NCBI RefSeq assembly: GCF_007558825.1
Contig: NZ_VLTK01000003.1
Location: 310,001 to 374,000, forward strand
Reading direction: 5' to 3'
Source of the DNA: Brevibacterium aurantiacum
Lineage (GTDB): Bacteria > Actinomycetota > Actinomycetes > Actinomycetales > Brevibacteriaceae
Length of the DNA: 64,000 nt
Both the position numbers and the translations under genes were made by a program. Of this stretch, positions 36,950-46,138 are shown in pieces. Each line of letters starts with the position of its first letter. The stretch's first letter is position 1. A model generated the notes under the pieces. The model saw nothing but the letters and a program-made list of their open reading frames with translations, searched no databases and was not told the DNA's origin.

Positions 36950-38017
36950 TCAGTCCTGCGAGGCGTCTGACTCCGCGGAGCTGGAGTTCGAGCTGCGAAT
37001 GGGGATGCCGTCCTTCTTCATCTTCGCCAACGAGGCGAGTGTCGCCACCACCATGGCAAAGACGATGAAGCTCAGCGACAACCAGGTGGGCACCTCGGGG
37101 ATTGCTTTGCCCCAGGACAGGAACTCCCAGTCCGATTCGTGCAGCGCATGGATGAAGAGCTTCACACCGATGAAGGCGAGGATAGCCGCGATTCCGTAAT
37201 GGAGGTAGACGAGCTTGTCAACGAGTCCTCCGAGCAGGAAGTAGAGCTGGCGCAGACCCATCAGCGCGAAGACGTTCGCGGTGAAGACGAGGAACGTATT
37301 CTGTGTGACGCCGAAGATCGCCGGAATCGAGTCGAGGGCGAACATGACGTCTGTGGACCCGATCGCGATGAAGACGATGAACATGGGCGTCCAGTACTTC
37401 TTGCCCTCGATCGTCACGCGCAGGCTGTTGCCGTGGTACTCGTCGACGACGTTGATCCGTTTGCGCAGGAGTCGGATGAGACCGTTCTCTCCGTCGCCTT
37501 CGTCCTCATTGCTGAATGCCTGACGGAAGGCGACGATGAGGAGGAAGATGCCGAAGATGAAGAAGACCTCGACGAAGGCGGTGATGATCGCGGAACCGGC
37601 CAGGATGAAGATGCCGCGGAAGACGATGGCGATGATGATGCCCACCATCAGGACTTCCTGCTGATATTTCCGCGGAACCGAGAAGCTGCCCATGATGATG
37701 ATGAACACGAACAGGTTGTCGATGCTCAGCGAATATTCGAGCAGCCAGCCGGTGAGGAACTCACTGCCGTGTGTTGAGTCCCCGATGGCGAAGAGCGCGC
37801 CGGCGAAGATGATGGCGAGGCCGACGTAGAAGGCGACCCAGATGCCCGCTTCCTTCATCGACGGAGTGTGGGGCCGCTTGATCACGAGAAGCAGGTCGAA
37901 GACGAGGATCGCAACGACGATGATGCCAGAGGTGATCATAAACCACGCGGGGATGGCGGACTCACTCCCGGCCGCGGCTTGACCGCCTGCTGCGAGTGTG
38001 GAGGACAGGATATCCAT
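36950..38017 (-). CDS. TerC family membrane protein (probable metal exporter)
   Basis: This 355-residue TerC-superfamily protein has about nine membrane helices. The conserved acidic motifs are LEYSLSIDNLFVF (about residues 92-104) and DVMFALDSIPAIF (about residues 223-235), which carry the metal-coordinating Asp residues of this family. TerC/Alx proteins export Mn(II) in several bacteria. A candidate yybP-ykoY manganese aptamer directly upstream supports that. The C-terminal tail is Ser-rich and hydrophilic. Tellurite resistance, the historic name, is not implied. Confidence 0.9.
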   Translation of the reverse strand: MDILSSTLAAGGQAAAGSESAIPAWFMITSGIIVVAILVFDLLLVIKRPHTPSMKEAGIWVAFYVGLAIIFAGALFAIGDSTHGSEFLTGWLLEYSLSIDNLFVFIIIMGSFSVPRKYQQEVLMVGIIIAIVFRGIFILAGSAIITAFVEVFFIFGIFLLIVAFRQAFSNEDEGDGENGLIRLLRKRINVVDEYHGNSLRVTIEGKKYWTPMFIVFIAIGSTDVMFALDSIPAIFGVTQNTFLVFTANVFALMGLRQLYFLLGGLVDKLVYLHYGIAAILAFIGVKLFIHALHESDWEFLSWGKAIPEVPTWLSLSFIVFAMVVATLASLAKMKKDGIPIRSSNSSSAESDASQD

Positions 38018-38050
38018 GGATGCCTTTCAAAGGTGTCAGTGATGTATCCG

Positions 38051-38170
38051 TGCCGAAAGTCTCTCCCACGCTATGACCACTGTGACAGTGGCGGCGTGCG
38101 CTCCGTGCCCGGACCCTCTGAGGGATCGTGGTGACGAGCACGGATGGACGGGATACTCCCTTTCGCCAGC
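38051..38170 (-). promoter_or_regulatory. Candidate yybP-ykoY manganese riboswitch upstream of terC
   Basis: On the transcribed strand the leader begins GCGAAAGGGAGTATCCC and ends GGGAGAGACTTTCGGC about 110 bases later. The 5' GAAAGGGAGTA and 3' GAGACTTTC match the conserved ends of the yybP-ykoY class, and CGAAAG/CTTTCG can form the closing P1 helix. A TATACT -10 element (38177-38182) is placed so that transcription would begin about at 38170, the first base of the aptamer. The class senses Mn(II) and commonly controls terC-like exporters. The fold was read by eye, not modelled. Confidence 0.75.
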
Positions 38171-38176
38171 CACACC

Positions 38177-38182
38177 AGTATA
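38177..38182 (-). promoter_or_regulatory. -10 element (TATACT) of terC leader
   Basis: The hexamer matches the consensus at five of six positions and lies about seven bases before the aptamer start. No good -35 match is found 16-18 bases upstream. It lies in the 202-bp gap between uvrB and terC. Confidence 0.5.
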
Positions 38183-38219
38183 GTCGTGCGGATGCTTGTG
38201 CCTGAGCACGTGGGTCGAA

Positions 38220-40352
38220 TCAGGCGTGCCCGGCCTGCTTCATCTGCCGCAGTTCCTTCTTGAGATCCGAGAGTTCATCCCTGAGACGGGCAGCGAGCTC
38301 GAACTGCAGCTCCGCTGCCGCCGTATGCATCTGCGAGGTCAGGGACTCGATGAGCTCGGTCAGATCGGCTGCCGGTGGGCGCAGGGAACCGGACGTGCCT
38401 GCTGCCTGACGCTGTTCGTCGGTGAGCGTCGAGTTGTACCCGCGTTTGCCCTTGCCGTAGTCGAATTCGGTGAGGAGCTCACGCGTGTCCGCGTCCTCTC
38501 GCTGCAGCCGTTCGGTGATGTCGGCGATCTTCTTGACCAGCGGCATGGGGTCGATGCCGTGTTCCTTGTTGTGCGCAACCTGTATCTCGCGTCGACGGTC
38601 TGTCTCGTCTATGGCCTCACGCATGGACCGTGTGATGGTGTCGGCGTACATATGAACCTGGCCGTTGATGTTGCGAGCCGCGCGACCAATCGTCTGGATC
38701 AGGGAGGTGGCCGAACGCAGGAAGCCCTCCTTGTCAGCATCGAGGATGGCCACAAGGGAGACTTCTGGCAGGTCGAGGCCCTCACGCAGAAGGTTGATTC
38801 CGACGAGGACATCGAACTCGCCGCCCCTGAGCTCTGTCAGAAGTTCGACTCGGCGCAGGGTGTCGACGTCCGAGTGGAGATACTGCACTCTCACATCGTG
38901 TTCGAGGAGGTAGTCCGTGAGATCCTCGGCCATCTTCTTCGTCAGCGTGGTGACCAGGACTCTTTCCTGAGCGTCGACGCGAGTTCTGATCTCGTCGAGC
39001 AGGTCGTCGATCTGTCCCTTTGTCGGCTTGACGACGATCTCCGGGTCGACGAGACCAGTGGGTCGGATGATCTGCTGGACGTATCCATTCGCATTTCCGA
39101 GTTCGAAGTTGCCCGGAGTCGCCGACAGATACACGGCCTGTCCGATGCGTTCACGGAACTCGTCGAACTTCAGTGGCCTGTTGTCCATCGCGCTGGGGAG
39201 TCGGAATCCGTGTTCGACCAGCGTGCGCTTGCGCGACATGTCGCCTTCGTACATGCCGCCGATCTGAGGGATCGTGACGTGGGATTCGTCGATGACGAGG
39301 AGAAAGTCCTCTGGGAAGTAGTCGAGCAGACAGTTCGGTGCCGAGCCGGCGGGACGTCCGTCGATGTGCCGGGAGTAGTTCTCGATGCCTGAGGTGAACC
39401 CCATCGACTCCATCATCTCGAGGTCATAGGTGGTGCGCATCTTCAGGCGTTGGGCCTCGAGGAGTTTGTTCTGCGATTCGAACTCGCTCAACCGCGTCTG
39501 CAGTTCGTTCTCGATCTCGCTGACGGCTCGCCCCATCCGATTTTCACCGGCGACGTAGTGCGAAGCGGGGAAGACGTGGATCGTCTCCTCTTCCCGGACG
39601 ATCTCGCCTGTCAGAGGATGCAGCGTCTGGAGAGTTTCGATCTCGTCGCCGAAGAACTCGATCCGCAGGGCGAGCTCCTCATACTGCGGGATGATCTCGA
39701 CGGTGTCGCCTCGGACGCGGAATGTGCCACGCGTGAATGCCATGTCGTTGCGTGCGTACTGCATCGATACGAAGCGTTTGAGGAGCTCGTCGCGGTCGCA
39801 CTGTTCTCCCCGTTTGAGGGTCACCATCCGATCGACGTACTCCTCCGGTGTGCCCAGGCCGTAGATGCAGGACACGGTGGAGACGACGACGACATCTCGC
39901 CGCGTCAGCAGAGAGTTCGTCGCGGAGTGGCGCAGTCGTTCGACCTCATCGTTGACCGAGGAATCCTTTTCGATGAAGGTGTCGGTCTGCGGGACGTAGG
40001 CCTCGGGCTGATAGTAGTCGTAGTAGGAGACGAAGTATTCGACCGCGTTGTTGGGCAGCAGCTGCCGGAACTCATTGGCCAGCTGCGCGGCCAGAGTCTT
40101 GTTCGGTGCCATGATCAGGGTTGGTCGCTGAACCTGTTCGATCAGCCAGGCTGTGGTCGCGGACTTGCCTGTACCGGTGGCGCCCAGCAGCACGATGTCC
40201 CGCTCTCCCTGGTCGAGGCGCTCCGAGATCTCGGTGATCGCGGTGGGCTGATCGCCGGATGGAGAGTATTCGGAGACGACTTCGAACGGGGCGACTGTGC
40301 GCGTGACATCGGGCCTGTGGCCGATGGCTGGCAGGGGACGTTCTGAGCTCAT
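38220..40352 (-). CDS. uvrB: Excinuclease ABC subunit B
   Basis: This 710-residue UvrB has Walker [10 protein letters not shown], the beta-hairpin region [17 protein letters not shown], helicase motifs through ATPGNFEL and QTIGRAARN, and a C-terminal UVR domain ([20 protein letters not shown]) that binds UvrC. It verifies damage and hands off to UvrC. Length is normal for the family. uvrB is separated from uvrA-uvrC by terC, YciI and the helicase. ATG 40352. Confidence 0.96.
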   Translation of the reverse strand: MSSERPLPAIGHRPDVTRTVAPFEVVSEYSPSGDQPTAITEISERLDQGERDIVLLGATGTGKSATTAWLIEQVQRPTLIMAPNKTLAAQLANEFRQLLPNNAVEYFVSYYDYYQPEAYVPQTDTFIEKDSSVNDEVERLRHSATNSLLTRRDVVVVSTVSCIYGLGTPEEYVDRMVTLKRGEQCDRDELLKRFVSMQYARNDMAFTRGTFRVRGDTVEIIPQYEELALRIEFFGDEIETLQTLHPLTGEIVREEETIHVFPASHYVAGENRMGRAVSEIENELQTRLSEFESQNKLLEAQRLKMRTTYDLEMMESMGFTSGIENYSRHIDGRPAGSAPNCLLDYFPEDFLLVIDESHVTIPQIGGMYEGDMSRKRTLVEHGFRLPSAMDNRPLKFDEFRERIGQAVYLSATPGNFELGNANGYVQQIIRPTGLVDPEIVVKPTKGQIDDLLDEIRTRVDAQERVLVTTLTKKMAEDLTDYLLEHDVRVQYLHSDVDTLRRVELLTELRGGEFDVLVGINLLREGLDLPEVSLVAILDADKEGFLRSATSLIQTIGRAARNINGQVHMYADTITRSMREAIDETDRRREIQVAHNKEHGIDPMPLVKKIADITERLQREDADTRELLTEFDYGKGKRGYNSTLTDEQRQAAGTSGSLRPPAADLTELIESLTSQMHTAAAELQFELAARLRDELSDLKKELRQMKQAGHA

Positions 40353-40417
40353 GGTCCAACACTAACCCTCGCCCATGACACAGTGAATTGTTGAACCGAG
40401 ACTCCGCTGTGAACTGC

Positions 40418-41578
40418 TCAGTCGAAGCTTGCTGGGACGAGCCGTCGGCGCATCGTCAGGAAGTACGGTTCCTTCGCGTCCGCGTATCCCGCGGTATGCG
40501 CATCGCGGGCGTGGTCATCGGCCAGAGTTCGCTTCACCAGTGCGTACCTCTCGCGTTCAGCTGAGTCCGTGCGCATCAGTTCGACGAATTCCCGTGCGAA
40601 GACGGCACCGACGGAATCCTCGGTTCGGACATGAAGATTGACAGCCCGCCCCGGGTCCGTGTTCGCGTGGAATCGTTTGGACTCAAACTGCCCCTCGCCG
40701 AGGTTGTCGACCGCGTCATCGCCCGGATATCCCAGATCGGCCAGAGTGGCAGACAGTGCACGTGCGGTGTCGAGATCGGGCACGAGGAGCTGCAGATCGA
40801 TGACGTCCTTGGCCGCCAGGCCGGGAACTGCTGTGGAACCGATGTGGTCGATGCGGAACTGTGTGCCGATGCCGTGGTGCAGCTTCGCGATGATCCGCTG
40901 CGCCTGCATCGGCCAGTCATGATCGGTCGCGTCGACGAGCTCGACCGGCCCCCGGGCCGCACGACGCTGAGCTTCCAGATTGGCTGCGAACGGCAGGAGG
41001 CGGTCGTCGACGAGGCGCGCAACTCGGGCCTGCGTCTGGCTGACCGACCCGGCATTGTCGATGATCACGTCGCAGACTGCATAGCGATCTTCGTCGTCGG
41101 CTTGCCGTGCGATACGCGATTCGGCATCGGCGCGGTCCATGCCGCGGGCACTCATCAGACGCTGCAGCCGGAGGTCGGACGGAACGTCGACGAGGAGATT
41201 GAGGTGATAGGCAGGGGTCATCGCATTCTCGACCAGCAGCGGCACATCGTGGACGACCACCTCGGCGTCGGAATGCCTGGCGAAGTGCTCGAGGGTGCGG
41301 TCGCGGATCGCGGGATGCATGAGTGCGTTCAGCGCAAGGGTCGACTCCTCGTCGACGAATGCCGCTGCTGCCAGCTGCGCCCGGTCGAGCCCGCCGCCGT
41401 CGGCGATGACATCCTCACCGAATCTCTCGGCAAGCTCCTCGAGCAGGGGCTCGCCCGGCGCGACGACCTCCCGGGCGATCTTGTCAGCATCGATGATCAC
41501 AGCACCATGTGCGGCGAGGATCTCGGACACGGTTGACTTCCCTGCACCGATTCCACCGGTGAGACCAATTTTCAGCAT
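40418..41578 (-). CDS. coaE: Dephospho-CoA kinase fused to a GrpB/UPF0157 domain
   Basis: This 386-residue two-domain protein has dephospho-CoA kinase at residues 1 to about 195 (Walker A TGGIGAGKST at residues 8-17; HDVPLLVENA), which makes CoA from dephospho-CoA. A GrpB domain follows from about residue 210 (VDATDHDWPMQAQ..., DHIGSTAVPGLAAKDVIDLQL), a nucleotidyltransferase-like fold of unknown role. This fusion is known in mycobacterial CoaE, where the second part affects stability or folding. It lies 65 bases downstream of its neighbour's opposite end and close to rpsA, the usual actinobacterial arrangement. Confidence 0.93.
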   Translation of the reverse strand: MLKIGLTGGIGAGKSTVSEILAAHGAVIIDADKIAREVVAPGEPLLEELAERFGEDVIADGGGLDRAQLAAAAFVDEESTLALNALMHPAIRDRTLEHFARHSDAEVVVHDVPLLVENAMTPAYHLNLLVDVPSDLRLQRLMSARGMDRADAESRIARQADDEDRYAVCDVIIDNAGSVSQTQARVARLVDDRLLPFAANLEAQRRAARGPVELVDATDHDWPMQAQRIIAKLHHGIGTQFRIDHIGSTAVPGLAAKDVIDLQLLVPDLDTARALSATLADLGYPGDDAVDNLGEGQFESKRFHANTDPGRAVNLHVRTEDSVGAVFAREFVELMRTDSAERERYALVKRTLADDHARDAHTAGYADAKEPYFLTMRRRLVPASFD

Positions 41579-41587
41579 GAGCTCAGC

Positions 41588-43408
41588 CTAGCGATTCAGA
41601 GGGTAGACCAGTACCCCGTCGTCGGCGAAGGAAGGTCTTCCGAGACTGGCGTCGAGGAAGTCCTCGTATTCTCCGGGCCCGCCGGGCAGGAGCGGAGCAT
41701 CCGGGGCGATGACCACGTAGTCGACTCCTGAGCCACGCAGCTCATCGACGGCAGCGTTGACCTCACTGCTGTCAGGATCAGGGAAGGGTGCGTCCGAGTA
41801 CACCGTCTCGTGCAGCAGCTCGTCGAGAGCGTCCTCGGGTGCGACATATGTCACTGCCGCATCGGGACTCGAACCGATGAAGTAGCCGCCCGTCTCCCGA
41901 TAGTGGAAACCGCTCACAGACTGCCACACCATGGCTTCATCGGCATGTGGTTCGGCCCAGGCCAGGGGGCGGGGCACGGTCTTGACGACGGCTCCGGCGG
42001 GAACCGCCTCGGCGATGGAATCGGTGTAGAAGTCGGGCACGTAGACCTCACGTGAGTTCTGCACGCCGGGAATCACGCAGACCGCGGCGACCGCCAGCAG
42101 GCCCAGCAGACCTTGGGCGAAGCGCCTCCGAATATGGTCGAGTGCCCATTGCAGTCCGCAGCCGAGGATCGCGAACAGTGCAATCGTCGAATGCAGGACC
42201 AGGCGCATGGGAAGGATGTTGTTGAGCACCGGTATGGCTTCGACGAGCGCGAAGGGACCGGTCTCGAAGACGGCCGCCCCGTTGAAGAGGACCGGTGAGC
42301 CCAGTGACAGGACGAAGACCAGGAGTCCCGTCGTCGAGGCGATGCGCAGAATCGTCGCATACCTGGGGCTGCGGACGAGGCAGATGACGATGATGGCAGC
42401 GGCGATGAGTGCGGGAACTCCGACGTAGGCCCCGAGCTCAGCAGCATCGATGTCCATCACGCGCGGGATCGGCGATGAACCGAACCCGAGAAGGGTCGGA
42501 CCTGCGGGAATGATGGGATCGAGCAGGTCTGTGTTCCATACTCCGTGCGGTCTGATCGCACCGTCGGGAGCGTTCGGTCCGCGCATCGTGAGCAGGAGGG
42601 GCAGTGCGATGAGCAGGGCAAGTGCGGAGCCGAGCACACCCCCCAGCGCCAACCGCACCCAGCTGGTCAGCGTCCGGGCCTTCCGTCCGAAGACGGCGAT
42701 GCCCGCCAGCAGACACAGCGCGGCGATGAAGGTGCCGGCGAGGACCTCGGTGGAGACGTAGAACTGGAATCCCAGGACAGCTCCCAGGCCGAGGCTCAGC
42801 GTCCAGAACTCACGGTTGAAGAGTACAGACGAGGGCGCGCGAAACAGCAGTCGGATGATGATGAGTGCCACCAGCGGTGGTGCCACGGCGAATGCGAGGT
42901 TGGGATGGCCTGAAGTCTGGGCGATCACGTAGCTGGAGAAGCCAACACCGCCGGCTGCGACGAAGGCGGGGATTCGGGTCAGGAAATGCGTGAAGAGTGC
43001 CGCGGTCGCGAGGCTGACCAGGACCGGGATGGAGATGATCAGCAGGTTGTAGCTGACGATGGGTCCGGCCGCCCAGGTGACGGGGGTCAGAATCAGGGCC
43101 AGTCCGGCCAGGGACGTGTTCCAGGCACCGTTGACACCACCGTTGAGGGTGTTCATCGCCTCCGTGTAGAGAAACCCGTTCGCTGTTCCCGATGGGGTTC
43201 CGTCGGTGCCGAAGCCCAGTTGGGTGGCGACGATGTCTGCCGCATGCCCGAGCCACCAGATGAAGAGTGACGAGTCGTCGTTGCCGGCGGCCACCTGCCC
43301 TCCGGGATCGGCGGCGACCTGCCCGAACACGCAGATGCTGGCGACAGTGAGCAGCAGCGCGTACCACAGCCATGGTCGGGCTCGCTGTCGCAGAGTGGAT
43401 GCATACAC
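41588..43408 (-). CDS. Polytopic membrane protein of unknown function
   Basis: This ~606-residue protein has one N-terminal helix (LWYALLLTVASICVFGQV), a loop with GGQVAAGNDDSSLFIWWLGHA, and about ten further membrane helices to residue ~490. A hydrophilic C-terminal domain of about 110 residues follows. The layout resembles GT-C glycosyltransferases or YfhO-like proteins, where an acidic extracytoplasmic loop after helix 1 is active-site-like; here DD is present, but no motif is decisive. The GTG at 43408 is the first in-frame start beyond the rpsA terminator; the longer frame would run through rpsA. Nine bases separate it from coaE. Confidence 0.7.
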   Translation of the reverse strand: MYASTLRQRARPWLWYALLLTVASICVFGQVAADPGGQVAAGNDDSSLFIWWLGHAADIVATQLGFGTDGTPSGTANGFLYTEAMNTLNGGVNGAWNTSLAGLALILTPVTWAAGPIVSYNLLIISIPVLVSLATAALFTHFLTRIPAFVAAGGVGFSSYVIAQTSGHPNLAFAVAPPLVALIIIRLLFRAPSSVLFNREFWTLSLGLGAVLGFQFYVSTEVLAGTFIAALCLLAGIAVFGRKARTLTSWVRLALGGVLGSALALLIALPLLLTMRGPNAPDGAIRPHGVWNTDLLDPIIPAGPTLLGFGSSPIPRVMDIDAAELGAYVGVPALIAAAIIVICLVRSPRYATILRIASTTGLLVFVLSLGSPVLFNGAAVFETGPFALVEAIPVLNNILPMRLVLHSTIALFAILGCGLQWALDHIRRRFAQGLLGLLAVAAVCVIPGVQNSREVYVPDFYTDSIAEAVPAGAVVKTVPRPLAWAEPHADEAMVWQSVSGFHYRETGGYFIGSSPDAAVTYVAPEDALDELLHETVYSDAPFPDPDSSEVNAAVDELRGSGVDYVVIAPDAPLLPGGPGEYEDFLDASLGRPSFADDGVLVYPLNR

Positions 43409-43409
43409 A

Positions 43410-43441
43410 AAGGGCTCCCGATCAATCGACCGGGAGCCCTT
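43410..43441 (-). terminator. Terminator of rpsA
   Basis: A perfect 11-bp stem AAGGGCTCCCG/CGGGAGCCCTT (43410-43420 and 43431-43441) has a 10-base loop and extends by three more pairs past one bulged base. It begins 14 bases after the rpsA stop. The downstream membrane-protein GTG lies at its base. Confidence 0.85.
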
Positions 43442-43454
43442 GTGAGTGCTGTTA

Positions 43455-44942
43455 TCAGCTGCCTGCAAGCTTCTCACGCAGAGCTGCGAGAGCTTCATCG
43501 CTGGCCAGTGTTCCTTCGTCGCCTGCCTCTTCCGAGGAGAACGATCCGGTGGCTGGTGCAGCTTCGGCAGGAGCGCTGCCGGCCTCTTCGGAGCCTGCTT
43601 CGGCATCCGCAGCGATGGCCTTGGCGACCTGCTTCTTGTGCTCTTCCCAACGCTCCTGAGCGGCAGCGTACTGCTGCTCCCAGACCTCGCGCTGTGAATC
43701 GAAGCCTTCCATCCACTCGTTGGTCTCGGGATCGAAGCCTTCTGGGTACTTGTAGTTGCCGTCTTCGTCGTATTCCTGCGGCATGCCGTAGAGGGCAGGG
43801 TCGAGGAATTCGTCGGCCTCGGGGTCGACGCCCTCGTTCGCCTGCTTCAGCGACAGCGAGATGCGGCGGCGTTCGAGGTCGATGTCGATGACCTTGACGT
43901 AGATGGTCTCGTCAACGGAGACGACCTGTTCCGGCAGGTCCACGTGGCGAACTGCGAGTTCGGAGATGTGGACGAGGCCTTCGATGCCGTCTTCGACGCG
44001 CACGAACGCACCGAACGGAACCAGCTTGGTGACCTTGCCGGGAACGATCTGGCCGATGACGTGGGTGCGAGCGAAGTGCTGCCATGGGTCTTCCTGAGTC
44101 GCCTTGAGCGACAGGGAGACGCGTTCGCGATCCATATCGACGTCGAGCACCTCAACGGTGACCTCGTCACCGACGGTGACGACCTCACCTGGGTGATCGA
44201 TGTGCTTCCAGGACAGTTCGGAGACGTGAACGAGTCCGTCGACACCACCGAGGTCGACGAATGCACCGAAGTTGACGATCGAAGACACGACGCCGGGACG
44301 GACCTGGCCCTTCTGGAGGGTCTGCAGGAAGTCGTGGCGGACCGCGGACTGGGTCTGCTCGAGCCATGCGCGACGAGACAGAACGACGTTGTTGCGGTTC
44401 TTGTCCAGTTCGATGATCTTGGCCTCGACCTGCTGGCCGATGTAAGGAGCCAGATCGCGGACACGACGCATCTCCACGAGGGAAGCAGGCAGGAAGCCGC
44501 GCAGACCGATGTCCACGATCAGGCCGCCCTTGACAACCTCGATGACGGTACCGGTGACAACACCGTCGTCTTCCTTGATCTTTTCGATGTCGCCCCAGGC
44601 GCGCTCGTACTGCGCACGCTTCTTGGACAACATGAGTCGGCCTTCTTTGTCTTCCTTCTGAAGAACGAGGGCTTCGATTTCGTCCCCGACCTCGACAACT
44701 TCGCCGGGATCGACATCATGCTTGATGGAGAGTTCTCGCGAAAGGACGACGCCTTCCGTCTTGTATCCGATGTCGACGAGCACTTCGTCGCGATCGACCT
44801 TGACGACGGTGCCCTCAACGATGTCGCCATCGTTGAAGTACTTGATCGTCTCGTCGACTGCGGCGAGAAAGTCCTCAGCGGTTCCGATGTCGTTGACAGC
44901 GACCTGCTTCGGCTGCACCGATTCCGGCGTGGTGGTGGTCAT
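43455..44942 (-). CDS. rpsA: 30S ribosomal protein S1
   Basis: This 495-residue protein has four S1 RNA-binding domains, starting about residues 37, 123, 210 and 295, each with the G-x-V-x-x-V/I...G-A-F/L-V pattern (for example GVVSSIVNFGAFVDLGGVDG). An acidic, low-complexity C-terminus follows, rich in Glu and Ala. S1 brings mRNA to the small subunit. ATG 44942 gives the normal actinobacterial start TTTTPESVQ; a longer in-frame frame upstream contains the promoter and is rejected. A consensus-like promoter lies upstream at 45046-45074 and a terminator after the stop. Confidence 0.94.
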   Translation of the reverse strand: MTTTTPESVQPKQVAVNDIGTAEDFLAAVDETIKYFNDGDIVEGTVVKVDRDEVLVDIGYKTEGVVLSRELSIKHDVDPGEVVEVGDEIEALVLQKEDKEGRLMLSKKRAQYERAWGDIEKIKEDDGVVTGTVIEVVKGGLIVDIGLRGFLPASLVEMRRVRDLAPYIGQQVEAKIIELDKNRNNVVLSRRAWLEQTQSAVRHDFLQTLQKGQVRPGVVSSIVNFGAFVDLGGVDGLVHVSELSWKHIDHPGEVVTVGDEVTVEVLDVDMDRERVSLSLKATQEDPWQHFARTHVIGQIVPGKVTKLVPFGAFVRVEDGIEGLVHISELAVRHVDLPEQVVSVDETIYVKVIDIDLERRRISLSLKQANEGVDPEADEFLDPALYGMPQEYDEDGNYKYPEGFDPETNEWMEGFDSQREVWEQQYAAAQERWEEHKKQVAKAIAADAEAGSEEAGSAPAEAAPATGSFSSEEAGDEGTLASDEALAALREKLAGS

Positions 44943-45045
44943 ATAGGTTGGGACTCCGATGGAATTATGGTCCAGATCCGATACTCTGAGGCGATGCTGT
45001 GAAACAGCCCGAGAACTGGATCCGGTCTCGATTACGATTTTGGAC

Positions 45046-45074
45046 ATGTATGCATACGCGCATACGGTTGTCAA
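45046..45074 (-). promoter_or_regulatory. Candidate rpsA promoter
   Basis: On the minus strand TTGACA (45069-45074) is a perfect -35 hexamer, and ATACAT (45046-45051) lies 17 bases downstream. It is about 100 bases before the rpsA start in the 204-bp divergent gap. The strong -35 fits a highly expressed ribosomal gene. Confidence 0.65.
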
Positions 45075-45146
45075 TACTAGCATCATCCATGGCGTGAATG
45101 CACGCCGAAGTCGGAAACAGAACATGGCGATCGCCACGGAGGAATG

Positions 45147-45986
45147 ATGAGCGACGGAAGTTATCAGGCCGAGGTCATCAGCGGCGGCTATCTGCCCATC
45201 GATGAAGAGGCGTCAGTCCGCGCCAATAGGGGCTATTGGGACAATTCCGCCGAGGATTACCTGGCCGAGCACGGCAGTGCGCTCGGCGACACGGATTTCA
45301 TCTGGTGCCCGGAGGGAATCCGCGAATCCGATGTGAATCTGCTCGGCAATGTCGCTCGCAGGCAGATCCTCGAGGTCGGCTGCGGCGCCGGACAGTGCTC
45401 GCGCTGGCTGGCCGAGGAAGGGGCGATCGCGACCGGTGTCGACGTGTCCTCAGGCATGCTCGAGCAGGCCTCCAGGCTCCAGCGCGAACACCCGCTCAGC
45501 AACGATGCCACTCCCCCGACATTCCTCCACGCCGATGCCCGACAGCTGCCGTTCGCGTCGAACAGCTTCGATGTCGGGTTCTCCTCCTACGGTGCGCTGC
45601 CCTTCGTGAAGGACGCCGATGTCGTCTTCTCCGAGGTCGCTCGTGTGCTTCGACCGGGCGGACGGTGGGCCTTCTCCACCACCCACCCGCTGCGTTGGAT
45701 GTTTCCCGATGTGCCCGGCGAAGCGGGACTGACCGTCGAGTACTCATACTTCGACCGCACGCCGTACGTGGAGATCTCCGCGGACGGGCAGCCGGTCTAC
45801 GCCGAGCACCACCGGACCATGGGCGATTGGGTGAATCTGCTGGTCACAGCCGGCTTCACGATCGATTCGGTGACAGAGCCGGAATGGCCGGAGTCCAACC
45901 AGACCGCCTGGGGCGGCTGGTCTCCCCTTCGCGGTTCGCTCATGCCCGGCACCGTCATCTTCTCCACCACTCTCAATAAGGACTGA
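45147..45986 (+). CDS. Class I SAM-dependent methyltransferase
   Basis: This 279-residue methyltransferase has motif I ILEVGCGAGQCSRWLA (about residue 70), the acidic loop GVDVSSGMLEQA, and motif III-like DAVKDADVVFSEVARVLRPGG-type sequence (residues about 150-175). Substrate is unknown; the fold is the Methyltransf_11 type. ATG 45147 is preferred over 45144, because GGAGG at 45138-45142 then has a four-base spacer. It is divergent from rpsA and convergent with polA. Its neighbours give no hint of function. Confidence 0.85.
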   Translation: MSDGSYQAEVISGGYLPIDEEASVRANRGYWDNSAEDYLAEHGSALGDTDFIWCPEGIRESDVNLLGNVARRQILEVGCGAGQCSRWLAEEGAIATGVDVSSGMLEQASRLQREHPLSNDATPPTFLHADARQLPFASNSFDVGFSSYGALPFVKDADVVFSEVARVLRPGGRWAFSTTHPLRWMFPDVPGEAGLTVEYSYFDRTPYVEISADGQPVYAEHHRTMGDWVNLLVTAGFTIDSVTEPEWPESNQTAWGGWSPLRGSLMPGTVIFSTTLNKD

Positions 45987-46081
45987 CTCCCGCACCACTG
46001 CGCACCCGCCGGGTCTCCGCCGCGAACTGCAACGCACAGCACCTCTTCATGGACCTCACTTCGCACTGAACCTGCGTTCAC

Positions 46082-46129
46082 TGTGCGATTACGGTCGCCC
46101 ACAGCAGCATTCTCGAACGTAATCGCACA
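46082..46129. repeat. Long inverted repeat between methyltransferase and polA
   Basis: Twelve-base arms TGTGCGATTACG (46082-46093) and CGTAATCGCACA (46118-46129) flank a 24-base loop. Beyond one mismatch, a further TTCA/TGAA pair extends the stem to 46077-46134. It lies just before the 17-bp tandem array. It may be a terminator or a protein-binding dyad; the loop is long for a terminator. The rest of the 251-bp gap (45987-46076) shows nothing I can name. Confidence 0.6.
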
Positions 46130-46138
46130 ATGAATTCC

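Noticed and set aside
43406..43606. N-terminal extension of the membrane protein through the rpsA end
   Set aside because: It would read through the rpsA coding end and the terminator hairpin; the first start after the hairpin is preferred.
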